A stretch of 64,000 nucleotides of DNA from an uncultured Acetatifactor sp. (GCA_910578815.1 CAJTSE010000018.1:8346-72345); one strand, 5' to 3'. Numbered from the stretch's first letter, positions 1 through 7,601 are shown. The notes: generated from the letters alone by a model not told the origin. Translations and numbers: made by a program.

Positions 1-488
1 GAGAAGACATACTCCACCCGGTCCCCTGCCACATGGAAGGAAAGGATGATATTTTTCACCTGGTAATCATCCGTGGAAAGGGGGAGCTTGTTTGCCAGCC
101 CGTCCGTAATGGTTTCCTCCAGCATGGCGGTATAGCTGCTGCTAGAGTACAGGGTATTTAAGTACTCGCTGAAGTTGGTCTCCCGCTGGGAGCGGTAGGT
201 ATCTGCGTAGATGCTGGCGCTCAAATTGTTCAGTTCCATTTTCGCACCATTCCGTATGTTTATGCAAGTAATTTTTACGGAAGCATACAGCAGCAGGAAA
301 GAGACCAGGATTACCACGCCCATCACAAGGAAGCAGGTGTAGATGGACATATCGCCGCGGTCATTTGCCAGACGTTTCTTTATGCGCAGGCCCGCATATT
401 GAAGTTTGCTGCCAAAGCAGCATGCGGGCCGCGCAGCGGTCAGGGAAAAATCTTCCCTGCCTCGATCATGTAAACAAATTTTCTTCAT
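1..488 (-). CDS. TadE/TadG-like membrane protein (3' end outside window)
   Basis: The reading frame runs from an ATG at 488 down to base 1 without a stop, so the C-terminus is missing. It starts with a basic cytoplasmic stretch, then a short ANDRGDMS segment at about residues 41-48. One hydrophobic helix follows (about 49-70), and the rest looks extracytoplasmic. This is the layout of TadE/TadG-type pseudopilins and pilus-associated proteins. The start is supported by a GAGGTG ribosome site that overlaps the stop of the upstream gene at 496-957, so the two genes are translationally coupled. Residues about 7-30 are encoded by a copy of a structured repeat (400-475) and are probably not part of the ancestral protein. 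Family assignment rests on layout more than on sequence motifs. Confidence 0.6.
   Translation of the reverse strand, partial: MKKICLHDRGREDFSLTAARPACCFGSKLQYAGLRIKKRLANDRGDMSIYTCFLVMGVVILVSFLLLYASVKITCINIRNGAKMELNNLSASIYADTYRSQRETNFSEYLNTLYSSSSYTAMLEETITDGLANKLPLSTDDYQVKNIILSFHVAGDRVEYVF
400..475 (-). repeat. structured repeat, family 2, copy inside a coding sequence
   Basis: About 60 bases match the intergenic copy at 46529-46593 with roughly three quarters identity. Both copies carry a small hairpin that differs by paired changes (GCTGC/GCAGC here, GTTGC/GCAAC there). Both also carry an AGGGA...TCTTCCCT hairpin and a TCGAT edge. Here the repeat lies in frame inside the start of the TadE-like gene. 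Confidence 0.6.
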
Positions 489-495
489 AGGCACC

Positions 496-957
496 TCACT
501 TCCAATAATGTTCGCTGACGCCCGCCGCCCTGGAAACAATATTGATGCGTACCAGGTCGAAGTTCCAGAAACCGCCCAGTTTTGCCTCCCCCTGGATGGT
601 AAGGTAGAAAGGGTTGCCTAACTGGATGGCCCTGTTCATCCCGGAGGGAGTCGGCGTCTTGTAGGAGGCGTTGATGGAATAGGAGATGTTTTCAGCACCC
701 TCAATCTGGGAACAGAGGAAATTGAAGAGCTGTTCTGTCTCCGCATTGACGCCTCCTGACAGCTGGATCTGTTTTACCATTTGATCGGCGCAGAGGTCCA
801 GCTCCTGCTTGGTTGAGATAATGCTGAACAGATCAATGATAAAAGCCAACAGTAACACCGCAATGAAAATGAAGACCATGGTGCTGAGATAGTTTGCCTC
901 GGCACGTTCGTCCCGCAGGATCCTGCGGATCTTTTTTAAACTTATGATAACCACCAC
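496..957 (-). CDS. TadE-like / DUF4320-like pilus protein
   Basis: This is a small membrane protein with a short basic leader, then RDERAEANYLS and one hydrophobic helix (MVFIFIAVLLLAFIIDL), then an extracytoplasmic domain. That is the pattern of TadE-like or DUF4320 proteins in clostridial Tad pilus loci. The start is uncertain. Only GTG codons at 957 or 954 lie near the expected N-terminus; an ATG at 1080 would force translation through a hairpin and is unlikely. The gene is followed by the coupled TadE/TadG-like gene at 488, so both probably belong to one Tad operon that continues beyond base 1. Function in pilus assembly is inferred from the family; no peptidase or ATPase gene is visible here. 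Confidence 0.6.
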   Translation of the reverse strand: MVVIISLKKIRRILRDERAEANYLSTMVFIFIAVLLLAFIIDLFSIISTKQELDLCADQMVKQIQLSGGVNAETEQLFNFLCSQIEGAENISYSINASYKTPTPSGMNRAIQLGNPFYLTIQGEAKLGGFWNFDLVRINIVSRAAGVSEHYWK

Positions 958-965
958 CTTTACGG

Positions 966-1000
966 CAAAACGGCCGTCCCTTTTGATGGGAAACGGCCGT
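966..1000 (-). terminator. hairpin with T-run just upstream of the Tad-like gene
   Basis: On the minus strand ACGGCCGTTTCCC pairs with GGGACGGCCGT and is followed by TTTT. It sits about ten bases before the start of the gene at 957 and no gene lies upstream, so it may act as a leader attenuator rather than an end-of-operon terminator. Confidence 0.45.
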
Positions 1001-1253
1001 CTGCAAAATTTTTGACTGTACCAAGTATAACAGATATAGATTTGCGGTAAAAGAGCAAAACAATGCCAATGTTGTGCCAAAGGTGTGCTGATTATTAAAT
1101 AAAAAAATATATGACTGTCAATAAAGATAAAGGGAGCTGAAATAAGGTGGCTGTAAAGTGTTATGAAATTGGTAATTAGAGAATGCGATACATAGATAAT
1201 TGAATATTGATTCGTGATATGGTATGATTAGTTAATATTTTAGAGAGGACTGT

Positions 1254-1463
1254 ATGCCTATGTTCACAACTCAAGATCCTACCCATTGTCCTAAGTGTCA
1301 GAGTAAAAATATTTATTTGGGACAAAAGATATACAAGAAAGATATGTATGGTGAAGACACAGATACAGTTATTCTTGGTATGTGGTTTTGTAATGAATGC
1401 GGCAATGTGCTAGGACGCAAAATGTCCCGATATGAAAATGATGTAGATCCTGATTGTGTTTGA
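1254..1463 (+). CDS. small zinc-ribbon protein, function unknown
   Basis: The 69-residue protein has two CxxC pairs (CPKC at about 13-16 and CNEC at about 46-49), the four-cysteine layout of a zinc ribbon. A GAGAGGAC ribosome site precedes the ATG at 1254; a second ATG lies two codons in. It has no membrane segment. Base composition is AT-rich like the rest of the 1081-5200 island and unlike the Tad genes to its left. No neighbour is close enough to show an operon. I do not recognise a specific family, and a role in nucleic-acid or protein binding is only a guess from the fold. Confidence 0.6.
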   Translation: MPMFTTQDPTHCPKCQSKNIYLGQKIYKKDMYGEDTDTVILGMWFCNECGNVLGRKMSRYENDVDPDCV

Positions 1464-1510
1464 TACATGTATTATTATGATATGAGTATAAGGATGGAAA
1501 GGAAGAAACT

Positions 1511-1615
1511 ATGAAGGATGTTTTAATGGGAATAATATCTATTTTGACAGGATTTGTTACAATATGGATTAATGAGGTTCTGACGCATATTGTGTGTATA
1601 GCGTTATCAGCATGA
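1511..1615 (+). CDS. 34-residue membrane peptide
   Basis: An ATG preceded by a GGAAAGGAAG ribosome site opens a 34-codon frame. The product is one hydrophobic helix (GIISILTGFVTIWI) with a short polar start and ends CIALSA. A strong terminator begins 30 bases after the stop, so this is a compact stand-alone transcription unit. Size and layout resemble small membrane peptides such as type I toxins, but no antisense RNA promoter was identified. It could also be a decayed fragment. Confidence 0.4.
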   Translation: MKDVLMGIISILTGFVTIWINEVLTHIVCIALSA

Positions 1616-1645
1616 AGGGCCTCTTAAAAAACAACTTAAGAATAT

Positions 1646-1689
1646 CCGGTCTGTATTGAAAAAGCGCTTTCAGTATAGACCGGTTTTTT
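1646..1689 (+). terminator. rho-independent terminator
   Basis: CCGGTCTGTATTGAAA pairs with TTTCAGTATAGACCGG (a few mismatches) and is followed by six T residues. It closes the short unit holding the 34-residue peptide and insulates it from the Xre operon. Confidence 0.8.
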
Positions 1690-1719
1690 ATATATCTTGA
1701 TATTGTTTATTTCATAAAC

Positions 1720-1744
1720 TATTCATCTGTCGAAATAGTGAATA
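1720..1744. promoter_or_regulatory. possible operator (inverted repeat)
   Basis: TATTCA and TGAATA form an inverted repeat with a 13-base gap, about 30 bases upstream of the -35 of the Xre gene. It could be the operator of that regulator. Weak evidence. Confidence 0.25.
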
Positions 1745-1775
1745 AAACCTCATATTTTGGTGAAACGTGGTTAGA

Positions 1776-1804
1776 TTGTTGGCTTAAAAGGTGAGTTTTA
1801 TAAT
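1776..1804 (+). promoter_or_regulatory. promoter of the Xre/radical SAM operon
   Basis: TTGTTG and TATAAT are separated by 17 bases and lie 20 bases before the ATG of the Xre gene, with a GAGAGGTGA ribosome site between them. Confidence 0.6.
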
Positions 1805-1823
1805 ATAAGAGAGGTGAATTGAT

Positions 1824-2168
1824 ATGAACCAGTCAATAAGTGCGTTAGGCAGTGTCGTTCGCGCAACAAGAAAGAGTAAAAATTTATCTCAAGAGGCATT
1901 AGCTGAAAAACTTGGTGTTTGCAAAAGAACCATTATAGATATAGAAAAAAATACCGGAAACCCGAAGTTTGAATTGCTATGTATGTTAATAAGGGAATTG
2001 GATTTGCCTCTTTATCAAGTGTTTTATCCAGAAACATCAGAGAATTCGGAGATAAAAAGTGTACTATTAAAAGAATTGAGTGAGTGCTCTGATTATGAGA
2101 TGAAAATTATTTTATCTGTTGTTAAAAGTTTAAGGGATACATTAAAAAAAGAGAAGGTAAGTGTTTAA
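1824..2168 (+). CDS. Xre/Cro-C1 family transcriptional regulator
   Basis: The 114-residue protein has a helix-turn-helix of the Cro/C1 type at about residues 8-62, with LSQEALAEKLGV as helix 2 and KRTIIDIEKNTGNP over helix 3 and its turn. A short C-terminal helical tail may serve dimerisation. A strong SD and a good promoter precede the start. It is the first gene of a unit with radical SAM, SDR and two-TM genes, all on the same strand with gaps of 45, 26 and 26 bases. By analogy with similar leading Xre genes it probably represses or times expression of its own operon. It is too short to be an Rgg-type peptide-sensing regulator with a TPR domain. Confidence 0.85.
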   Translation: MNQSISALGSVVRATRKSKNLSQEALAEKLGVCKRTIIDIEKNTGNPKFELLCMLIRELDLPLYQVFYPETSENSEIKSVLLKELSECSDYEMKIILSVVKSLRDTLKKEKVSV

Positions 2169-2213
2169 AAGAAATATTATATATACCAATATATTATGGA
2201 AAGGGGAAATAAT

Positions 2214-3335
2214 ATGCCGCATGTGAATAAACAGATGGCCTCTTTTTTCCTTACTACAAGATGTAATCTTCGGTGTACATATTGTTATAATAGAGAAGAG
2301 AGAGCCCAATTAGAAGAACAGACCCTGCCATTGGAGATTGCAAAGGCAGGTGTAGATTATTATTTTTCTAATAGCCCAAGTAGGCATATTCGTTTTTATG
2401 GACCTGGGGAGCCAACACAAGCGTTTTCACTTATGAAAGACATTGTGGCATATGCGAAGCAAGTTGCAGGAAATTCATTGACAACCGAATTGCAAACAAA
2501 TGGATGCTTTGGGTCTGATGTCCGTTCATGGTTGCTTGATAATTTGAATATAATATGGATATCATTTGATGGTGAGCCCGACATTCAAAATCATAATCGG
2601 CCATGTGCAAATGGAAAACCTTCTGCCCCTATTATTGAAAATAATGTTAAATGGCTTATCGAGAAAAAGGGCACTCGTAATTTAATGATTGGGGCACGTG
2701 TAACTATTACGGAAAACAATATTCATCGCCAAAGGCAAATAATCGATTATTTCAAGGAACTTGGAATAAGGTATATATGGTGCGATCCGGTTTTCCCTAC
2801 TGTTGGTGAAATTCCAGTATGTGATGATTTGGATAAATTAAATAATTATAGTTTTGATATGGATTTATATGCAGATACATATATTGACGCATATAATTAT
2901 GCCAAACATAAAGATGTTTTTTATGGAAGCTTTTTGACTTGCAATTTTGATGGGGTATGCAATCGCCATTGTCGTGCCTGCACACCTACACCTCACTTTA
3001 CAACGGATGGATTTATATCAGCTTGTGATTTAGTGACATTCGGAAATGCTCCTAAACATATGGAATGCTTTGTATATGGAAAATGGAATAAAGAGAAACA
3101 ACAATTTGATATTGACGAATCTAAAGTGGAAACTTTGAAAGCTAGAACTACAGAAAATATGGAACACTGTGCACAGTGTGAGGTTCGTGAACATTGTGGT
3201 GGGTATTGTTTGGGTGAAGTGCAAAACGAAACAGGCAAGTTAACGGGTCAAAAACCACGAACTTGTAAAGCTATACGGAAAATTGCTAAGAGCATTGGTT
3301 TTACAGATATGCAATATCAATATTTGCACCCATAA
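2214..3335 (+). CDS. radical SAM/SPASM domain enzyme
   Basis: The 373-residue protein has the radical SAM motif C17-x3-C21-x2-C24 (TTRCNLRCTYC), which binds the catalytic 4Fe-4S cluster and S-adenosylmethionine. It is followed by a TIM-barrel-like core with YGPGEPT in the GGE-motif position. The last third is a cysteine-rich SPASM-type region containing CNFDGVCNRHCRAC, CAQCEVREHCGGYC and a final CKAI, enough ligands for two auxiliary clusters. Such enzymes mature peptides or proteins (sactipeptide, PQQ and mycofactocin enzymes, anaerobic sulfatase maturases). No sulfatase or obvious RiPP precursor lies next to it. The ATG at 2214 is chosen for its GGAAAGGGG ribosome site. The next gene is an SDR 26 bases downstream. 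Substrate unknown. Confidence 0.85.
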   Translation: MPHVNKQMASFFLTTRCNLRCTYCYNREERAQLEEQTLPLEIAKAGVDYYFSNSPSRHIRFYGPGEPTQAFSLMKDIVAYAKQVAGNSLTTELQTNGCFGSDVRSWLLDNLNIIWISFDGEPDIQNHNRPCANGKPSAPIIENNVKWLIEKKGTRNLMIGARVTITENNIHRQRQIIDYFKELGIRYIWCDPVFPTVGEIPVCDDLDKLNNYSFDMDLYADTYIDAYNYAKHKDVFYGSFLTCNFDGVCNRHCRACTPTPHFTTDGFISACDLVTFGNAPKHMECFVYGKWNKEKQQFDIDESKVETLKARTTENMEHCAQCEVREHCGGYCLGEVQNETGKLTGQKPRTCKAIRKIAKSIGFTDMQYQYLHP

Positions 3336-3361
3336 ATCAATTTTTTTAAGGAGGTCAGTAT

Positions 3362-4108
3362 ATGAAAGTAGTAGTTGTTGGAGCAGCGAAAACGGGTTAT
3401 GCAGAATCTATTACCAGAAAGCTTATCAGTGAAGGATATAGTGTTATTGGTACTTTTGATAAAGAGTATGCTGATAATGCAAAAAAAATGCAGACAGAGT
3501 ATTCTTCGGATGTATTGTCGCTGCAACAAGTAGATTTGTCTTCACGTAATGAACTTGCAGCTTTTGTTAAGTCGGTTAATGGAGAACTTTATGGAATGAT
3601 TTTTTCACAGTTTTTCTTTTATATGGAAGATCCTGATTGCTTCGATCATTCCATGTGGGATAAAAGTTTGGCTATTAATTTGACGGCTCCCAATTATCTT
3701 GTGCACGAACTAAAGGATCAAATGGTGCAGGGGAGTTCAATTGTTATTATTACAAGTACTGAGGCATATCGTGGCTCCTATGGGGCATCTGCTTATGCAG
3801 CAACAAAGGCAGCAATTCATAATCTTGTGAGGACATTGGCAAATAATTTAGGGCAACGTGGGATTCGTATTAATGCCTTACCAGCAGGATGGATTGGTGG
3901 AGAAATGGATACAGATGAAATATTCAATAAGTCTAGAAGTCTCACTCCTCTTGGACGTTTGGGTACAGACGAAGAAATTGCTAATGTAGCATATTTTCTG
4001 TTTTCAAAAGAGTCAAGTTTTGTTAATGGCACTACTATTGTTGCAGATGGAGGTTATTTAGGCTCAGATCCATTATCAAAATATGAATTTGAGGATAGCA
4101 AAAAATAA
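3362..4108 (+). CDS. short-chain dehydrogenase/reductase (SDR)
   Basis: The 248-residue protein is a classical-length SDR acting on an alcohol or ketone with NAD(P)H. The catalytic residues are present: N106, S132, Y145 and K149 (SAYAATK). The nucleotide-binding turn is altered, reading VGAAKTGYAE where TGxxxGxG is usual, so the glycine pattern is AxxxGxA. The C-terminal VADGGY motif is typical of the family. It has an AAGGAGG ribosome site and lies between the radical SAM gene and the membrane protein gene in one apparent operon. Pairing of an SDR with a SPASM enzyme recalls mycofactocin loci, but the other mycofactocin genes are absent. The substrate is not predictable. Confidence 0.85.
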   Translation: MKVVVVGAAKTGYAESITRKLISEGYSVIGTFDKEYADNAKKMQTEYSSDVLSLQQVDLSSRNELAAFVKSVNGELYGMIFSQFFFYMEDPDCFDHSMWDKSLAINLTAPNYLVHELKDQMVQGSSIVIITSTEAYRGSYGASAYAATKAAIHNLVRTLANNLGQRGIRINALPAGWIGGEMDTDEIFNKSRSLTPLGRLGTDEEIANVAYFLFSKESSFVNGTTIVADGGYLGSDPLSKYEFEDSKK

Positions 4109-4134
4109 TTTTTGTAAAGGAGGTGAATTTTATA

Positions 4135-5154
4135 ATGCGCAAGAAATGGACTTTTTGGGATATTGTCGTTCTTGTTTTGGAAATTTTATCACCTCTTGCA
4201 GCAATAATTATTACTTGTTTAATTCCGGCAGGAAAAGCACTTGATTCAGATATGCGGTTGTCAATTATAGGGGCAGGCATTTCTATTCCAGTAGTTCTAC
4301 TTCAAATTTCTATCACGCAAGGGCAAAACAAAAGTGAGGGTGATGTACAGAAGATTGATAATAACGTCAATGAACTATCTGAAAAAATGAATCATATAAG
4401 TCCTGTTTTAGAGCAAGTTTTTTTGGCTGGTAATGATAGAATCCAAAGATTTGCGTATCGACGTTTTGGTGAGGCTTGCAAAATCATACAATCTGCAGTT
4501 AATAATAATAATTCTGGTAATCTGAGGCCTAATGAATACTACGAGGAATTAATGTTTTTGGCAGAGCTTATTCTAAAAGATAAGTTAGAAAACAAAAAAG
4601 GATTTAGCGGTGAGATTTGGGCAATGACTGGATTTGCGGAAGAAGAGTGGATTGCAGACGATGGATATGAAAGATTATGGACAGATAAGTTAAAAGATTT
4701 GGTGGATGCAGGAATTAAAACTCGACGATTGTGCTTAATACCTGATTCTGTATATAATATTATAACTCATCAGCCTTTTGTTGAGCCTTCTACGGATGTA
4801 CATTCATTTCGAGGATTTATAGAATTATTAGAGAGTTATTATGGCACTGAAGCAAGAAAGAAAGTATCAGAGCACTATATAATTAGAGAAAGAGATAATC
4901 CTAGATTAGAAGATATAAAAGGTTTTTTTGCAATAAAATTGACCAATGGTGATTTACATATTTTATATGGAGAAACGGTTGATGCCAACTGTGCTTTAAC
5001 AGCAAAGGTTCTTTTTGACTCAAATGAAATTCAGGAAGTTAGAAGGTTGTTTGAACTTTATACAAGACCAAATTATAAAATGGAGAAAAAGCTAATAGAT
5101 ATGGCATCAAGCGGCTTTATTCAATATTTAGAAAGTCGTGGAATTTCATTATGA
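4135..5154 (+). CDS. two-TM membrane protein with large cytoplasmic domain, unknown
   Basis: The 339-residue protein begins with two hydrophobic segments (about 8-30 and 45-62), then a short coiled-coil-like stretch and a soluble C-terminal region of about 250 residues. That region has segments such as GEIWAMTGF, AGIKTRRLCLIP and GFFAIKLTNGDLHILYGE. Their spacing reminds me of catalytically inactive phospholipase-D-like sensor domains, but no HKD motif is present and the resemblance is weak. The start at 4135 has an AGGAGGTG site eight bases upstream. It is the last gene of the Xre/radical SAM/SDR unit and is followed by a terminator. Small N-terminal TM pairs joined to a sensor domain are common in membrane effectors, which is the only hint to function. 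Confidence 0.7.
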   Translation: MRKKWTFWDIVVLVLEILSPLAAIIITCLIPAGKALDSDMRLSIIGAGISIPVVLLQISITQGQNKSEGDVQKIDNNVNELSEKMNHISPVLEQVFLAGNDRIQRFAYRRFGEACKIIQSAVNNNNSGNLRPNEYYEELMFLAELILKDKLENKKGFSGEIWAMTGFAEEEWIADDGYERLWTDKLKDLVDAGIKTRRLCLIPDSVYNIITHQPFVEPSTDVHSFRGFIELLESYYGTEARKKVSEHYIIRERDNPRLEDIKGFFAIKLTNGDLHILYGETVDANCALTAKVLFDSNEIQEVRRLFELYTRPNYKMEKKLIDMASSGFIQYLESRGISL

Positions 5155-5167
5155 TAGGATTGTCAAT

Positions 5168-5196
5168 AAAAGGCGCAGTGATATATTGCGCCTTTT
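5168..5196 (+). terminator. terminator of the Xre/radical SAM operon
   Basis: AAAAGGCGCA pairs perfectly with TGCGCCTTTT across a nine-base loop, starting 14 bases after the stop of the membrane protein gene. Confidence 0.75.
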
Positions 5197-5330
5197 AGGT
5201 TGTAAGGTAACCTTTTAATTAGCTATCTGCTATGTAGGTGAGATAACAGTGTTTTAGATTACAATAAAAACCTCCGATGATATAATAGCGTAGGTTCACC
5301 AACCGCACAAATCAAAGGAAATGTCCCAAA

Positions 5331-5560
5331 GTGGATGTAAATAGATTATCACACAGTAGATGGTATTATAAGTATCATATTGGGTTTGCACCAAAGTTCC
5401 GAAGAAAGTTAACATATGGAGCACATGTCCGGATTACATGCATATGATTGTGGAGAGTACGATGGATGTATTCTGACAGGGAGTTAAAAATGTCTGGGAA
5501 ATCAATGTCAGTATACTTGATTTTATTGCTATTGATTCTCGCTGGTATTTCTTTCTAAGG
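5331..5560 (+). pseudogene. decayed IS200/IS605-family transposase (tnpA) remnant
   Basis: A short frame from 5331 encodes VDVNRLSHSRWYYKYHIGFA followed by PKFRRKLTYG, the conserved N-terminus of IS200-type TnpA. After it, a shifted frame gives CPDYMHMIVE at about 5425-5454. This matches the HUH motif region (normally CPDHIHMLVE), with the first histidine of the pair changed to tyrosine. The segment between them is missing and stops follow, so the gene is deleted, frameshifted and mutated in its catalytic motif. It is a relic of single-strand transposition in the AT-rich island. The rest of the gap to 5735 holds no other gene that I can support. Confidence 0.75.
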
Positions 5561-5735
5561 GGTTGTTAAAGGTAAAGATAATATCTTTTTATAAGCATTA
5601 TATGGATTACATGAAAAAAGAGTGAGGAGGCTATTTTAGCATATTGTCTGAAATAAAGCATTTATGATAGCGATGCTCTTTAATAAATGATTTGTAGCAG
5701 AGTGAAGAATTATTTTAATTTTTTTGTATTTATAT

Positions 5736-5785
5736 AGGTATATAGGTCAATTTCAAAAGTGAAAGCGACTTATATACCTTTTTTT
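5736..5785 (+). terminator. hairpin with T-run upstream of xis
   Basis: AGGTATATAGGTC pairs with GACTTATATACCT (one G-U pair) and is followed by a run of seven T residues. It probably insulates the excision/integration genes from transcription coming from the left. The 250 bases after it hold only a doubtful 68-codon frame that starts on the T-run itself and is locally GC-rich, probably mobile-element debris. Confidence 0.65.
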
Positions 5786-6035
5786 GTACCTTGAAAACTT
5801 CATAGCCTTCCAGACAGTTATACAGGAACTGCGGACAGTGTGCGATGACAAAAAAGGGAGCGCACCCGCAGGCGAAACGCCGCATAGCGGCGACCTGAAA
5901 ATACGCGGCGGAACTCCGGCGCAGGAAATGGGTCTGGGGAAAAGGCGGTTTCCTGAAGGTATAATATATCTTCTTTATATTTTCTTATAGATTATTAAAT
6001 TAAATGCGTTATAGCAGGAAGGAGGTGATTACATC

Positions 6036-6245
6036 GTGAGCAATTTAGAAAACAAGGTTCCTCTTTGGGAAAAGTATATACTGACAATACAAGAGGCAGC
6101 GGAGTATTTTCATATCGGAGAGAAGAAACTGCGAAAACTTGTAGAAGAAAGGACGGATGCAGACTATCTTATTATGAATGGCAACCGTGTCATGATAAAG
6201 CGAAAGCTATTTGAGAAATACTTAGATGAATCGGCCTCGGTATAA
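6036..6245 (+). CDS. xis: Tn916-type excisionase
   Basis: The 69-residue basic protein matches the Tn916 Xis family along its length. Shared features are an N-terminal PLWEKY, LTIQEAAEYFHIGEKKLRKL as a winged-helix DNA-binding motif, and LIMNGNRVMIKRK near the C-terminus. Xis bends DNA near the element ends and directs the integrase towards excision. The start is a GTG with a GGAAGGAGGTGA site, as is common for this gene. It lies 135 bases upstream of the integrase, the usual order at the right end of Tn916-like elements. No conjugation genes are seen in the window, so the element is either a remnant or a small integrated element. Confidence 0.9.
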   Translation: MSNLENKVPLWEKYILTIQEAAEYFHIGEKKLRKLVEERTDADYLIMNGNRVMIKRKLFEKYLDESASV

Positions 6246-6310
6246 ATTTTAGTGTTGTAACAATATATTGATGCTGACTATATCAAACTACAAAAAAATC
6301 AATGGAATTT

Positions 6311-6357
6311 GGGCCCTGGGCATGGTATGATATACATATCGTATCGGGGCTCTTTTT
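6311..6357 (+). terminator. terminator-like hairpin between xis and int
   Basis: GGGCCC pairs imperfectly with GGGGCTC around an inner GGTATGATAT/ATATCGTATC stem and is followed by five T residues. It sits 24 bases before the integrase start and may reduce read-through from xis into int. Confidence 0.6.
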
Positions 6358-6380
6358 CATTAGAAAGGAGCAGAAAAATC

Positions 6381-7592
6381 ATGAGCGAAAAAAGACGGGA
6401 TAATAAAAACCGCGTATTACGCAATGGAGAGAGCCAGCGATCAGATGGAAGATATGCGTATAAGTACATAGATACCGATGGAAAACAGCAATTTGTTTAC
6501 AGCTGGAAACTGGAAAAGACCGACAGGCTGCCGAAAGGCAAGCGTGATGACCTTTCCTTAAGGGAAAAGGAAAAGCAGATCCAAAAGGATCTGGAAGACA
6601 TGATATCCACCTCAGGCGGCGATATTACAGTCTTGGCGCTGGTTGAAAAATACACCTCGCAGAGAAAAGGCATGCGCCATTCTACAAAGGCCGGGTACAA
6701 AACAGTCCTTAATGTCCTTGCCAAAGATGATTTTGGCAGGAGGCAGATTAGAGATGTGCGGTTATCTGATGCGAAAGAGTGGCTGATCCGGCTTCAGGAA
6801 AATGGGAAAGGCTACAGTTCTATCCAGACGATCCGGGGTGTGGTCAGACCGGCTTTCCAGATGGCGGTGGATGATGACCTGATACGCAGGAATCCATTTG
6901 AATTTCATCTGAGCACTGTCGTGGTGAACGACAGTGTCACAAGAGAGGCGATCACAAGGAAACAGGAAAGGCAGTATCTGGAATTTGTCAGGAATGACAA
7001 GCATTTTTCAAGGTACTATGATGCAATCTATATACTGTTCCATACCGGACTTCGTATTTCTGAGTTCTGCGGTTTGATCAAAGAAGACGTTGACTTAAAG
7101 GAAGGCAGGCTCCGGGTCGAGCGTCAGTTACAGAGGACACGGGATATGCAGTACATCATAGAAGACACAAAGACGCCCAGCGGCGTGAGGTTTGTTCCCA
7201 TGACGCAGGAAGTCATGGATTGTTTCAGGCATATTCTTGAGAATCGTGAAAAACTGAAAGCAGAGCCGGTTGTCAGTGATGCGAAGGGGCGGCTGTACCA
7301 TGGCTTCCTGTTCCTGGACAAGAATGGAAGGCCGATGGTTGCCTTGCATTGGGAAAAGTATATGCAGCATATCAGGGAGAAGTACAACAAGATCTACAAA
7401 GTACAGATGCCGGATGTGACGCCCCATGTGTGCAGGCATACCTTTTGCTCCAACATGGCAAACAGCGGCATGAATCCCAAGACCCTGCAGTACATCATGG
7501 GCCATTCGGACATCGGTGTCACGCTGAACACCTACACGCATATCGGCTACGAGGACGCGAGCAGGGAAATGAAAAAGGTGAGCAATGCCTGA
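6381..7592 (+). CDS. int: Tn916-family tyrosine recombinase (integrase)
   Basis: The 403-residue protein follows Tn916 Int from its first residues (MSEKRRDNKNRVL) to the end. It has an N-terminal arm-binding domain (about 1-75), a SAM-like core-binding domain and a C-terminal catalytic domain. Catalytic residues are present: R in TGLRISEF, K in the TKTPSG beta turn, the HVCRH box, H in GHSD and the nucleophilic Y in LNTYTHIG. It should be able to cut and join the element ends. The start at 6381 has an AGAAAGGAG site; an upstream frame extension to 6309 runs through the hairpin and is unlikely. Arm-type binding sites lie just downstream at 7602-7640, so this is the right end of the element. 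Confidence 0.93.
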   Translation: MSEKRRDNKNRVLRNGESQRSDGRYAYKYIDTDGKQQFVYSWKLEKTDRLPKGKRDDLSLREKEKQIQKDLEDMISTSGGDITVLALVEKYTSQRKGMRHSTKAGYKTVLNVLAKDDFGRRQIRDVRLSDAKEWLIRLQENGKGYSSIQTIRGVVRPAFQMAVDDDLIRRNPFEFHLSTVVVNDSVTREAITRKQERQYLEFVRNDKHFSRYYDAIYILFHTGLRISEFCGLIKEDVDLKEGRLRVERQLQRTRDMQYIIEDTKTPSGVRFVPMTQEVMDCFRHILENREKLKAEPVVSDAKGRLYHGFLFLDKNGRPMVALHWEKYMQHIREKYNKIYKVQMPDVTPHVCRHTFCSNMANSGMNPKTLQYIMGHSDIGVTLNTYTHIGYEDASREMKKVSNA

Positions 7593-7601
7593 AAAAGTCG
7601 A

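Noticed and set aside
2214..3335. Viperin-like antiviral enzyme
   Set aside because: The cysteine motif region and the SPASM-like C-terminus differ from viperins, so it was called radical SAM/SPASM only.
5784..5990. 68-codon frame before xis
   Set aside because: It begins at a TTG inside the T-run of a hairpin, has no ribosome site and a composition unlike neighbouring genes; probably element debris.
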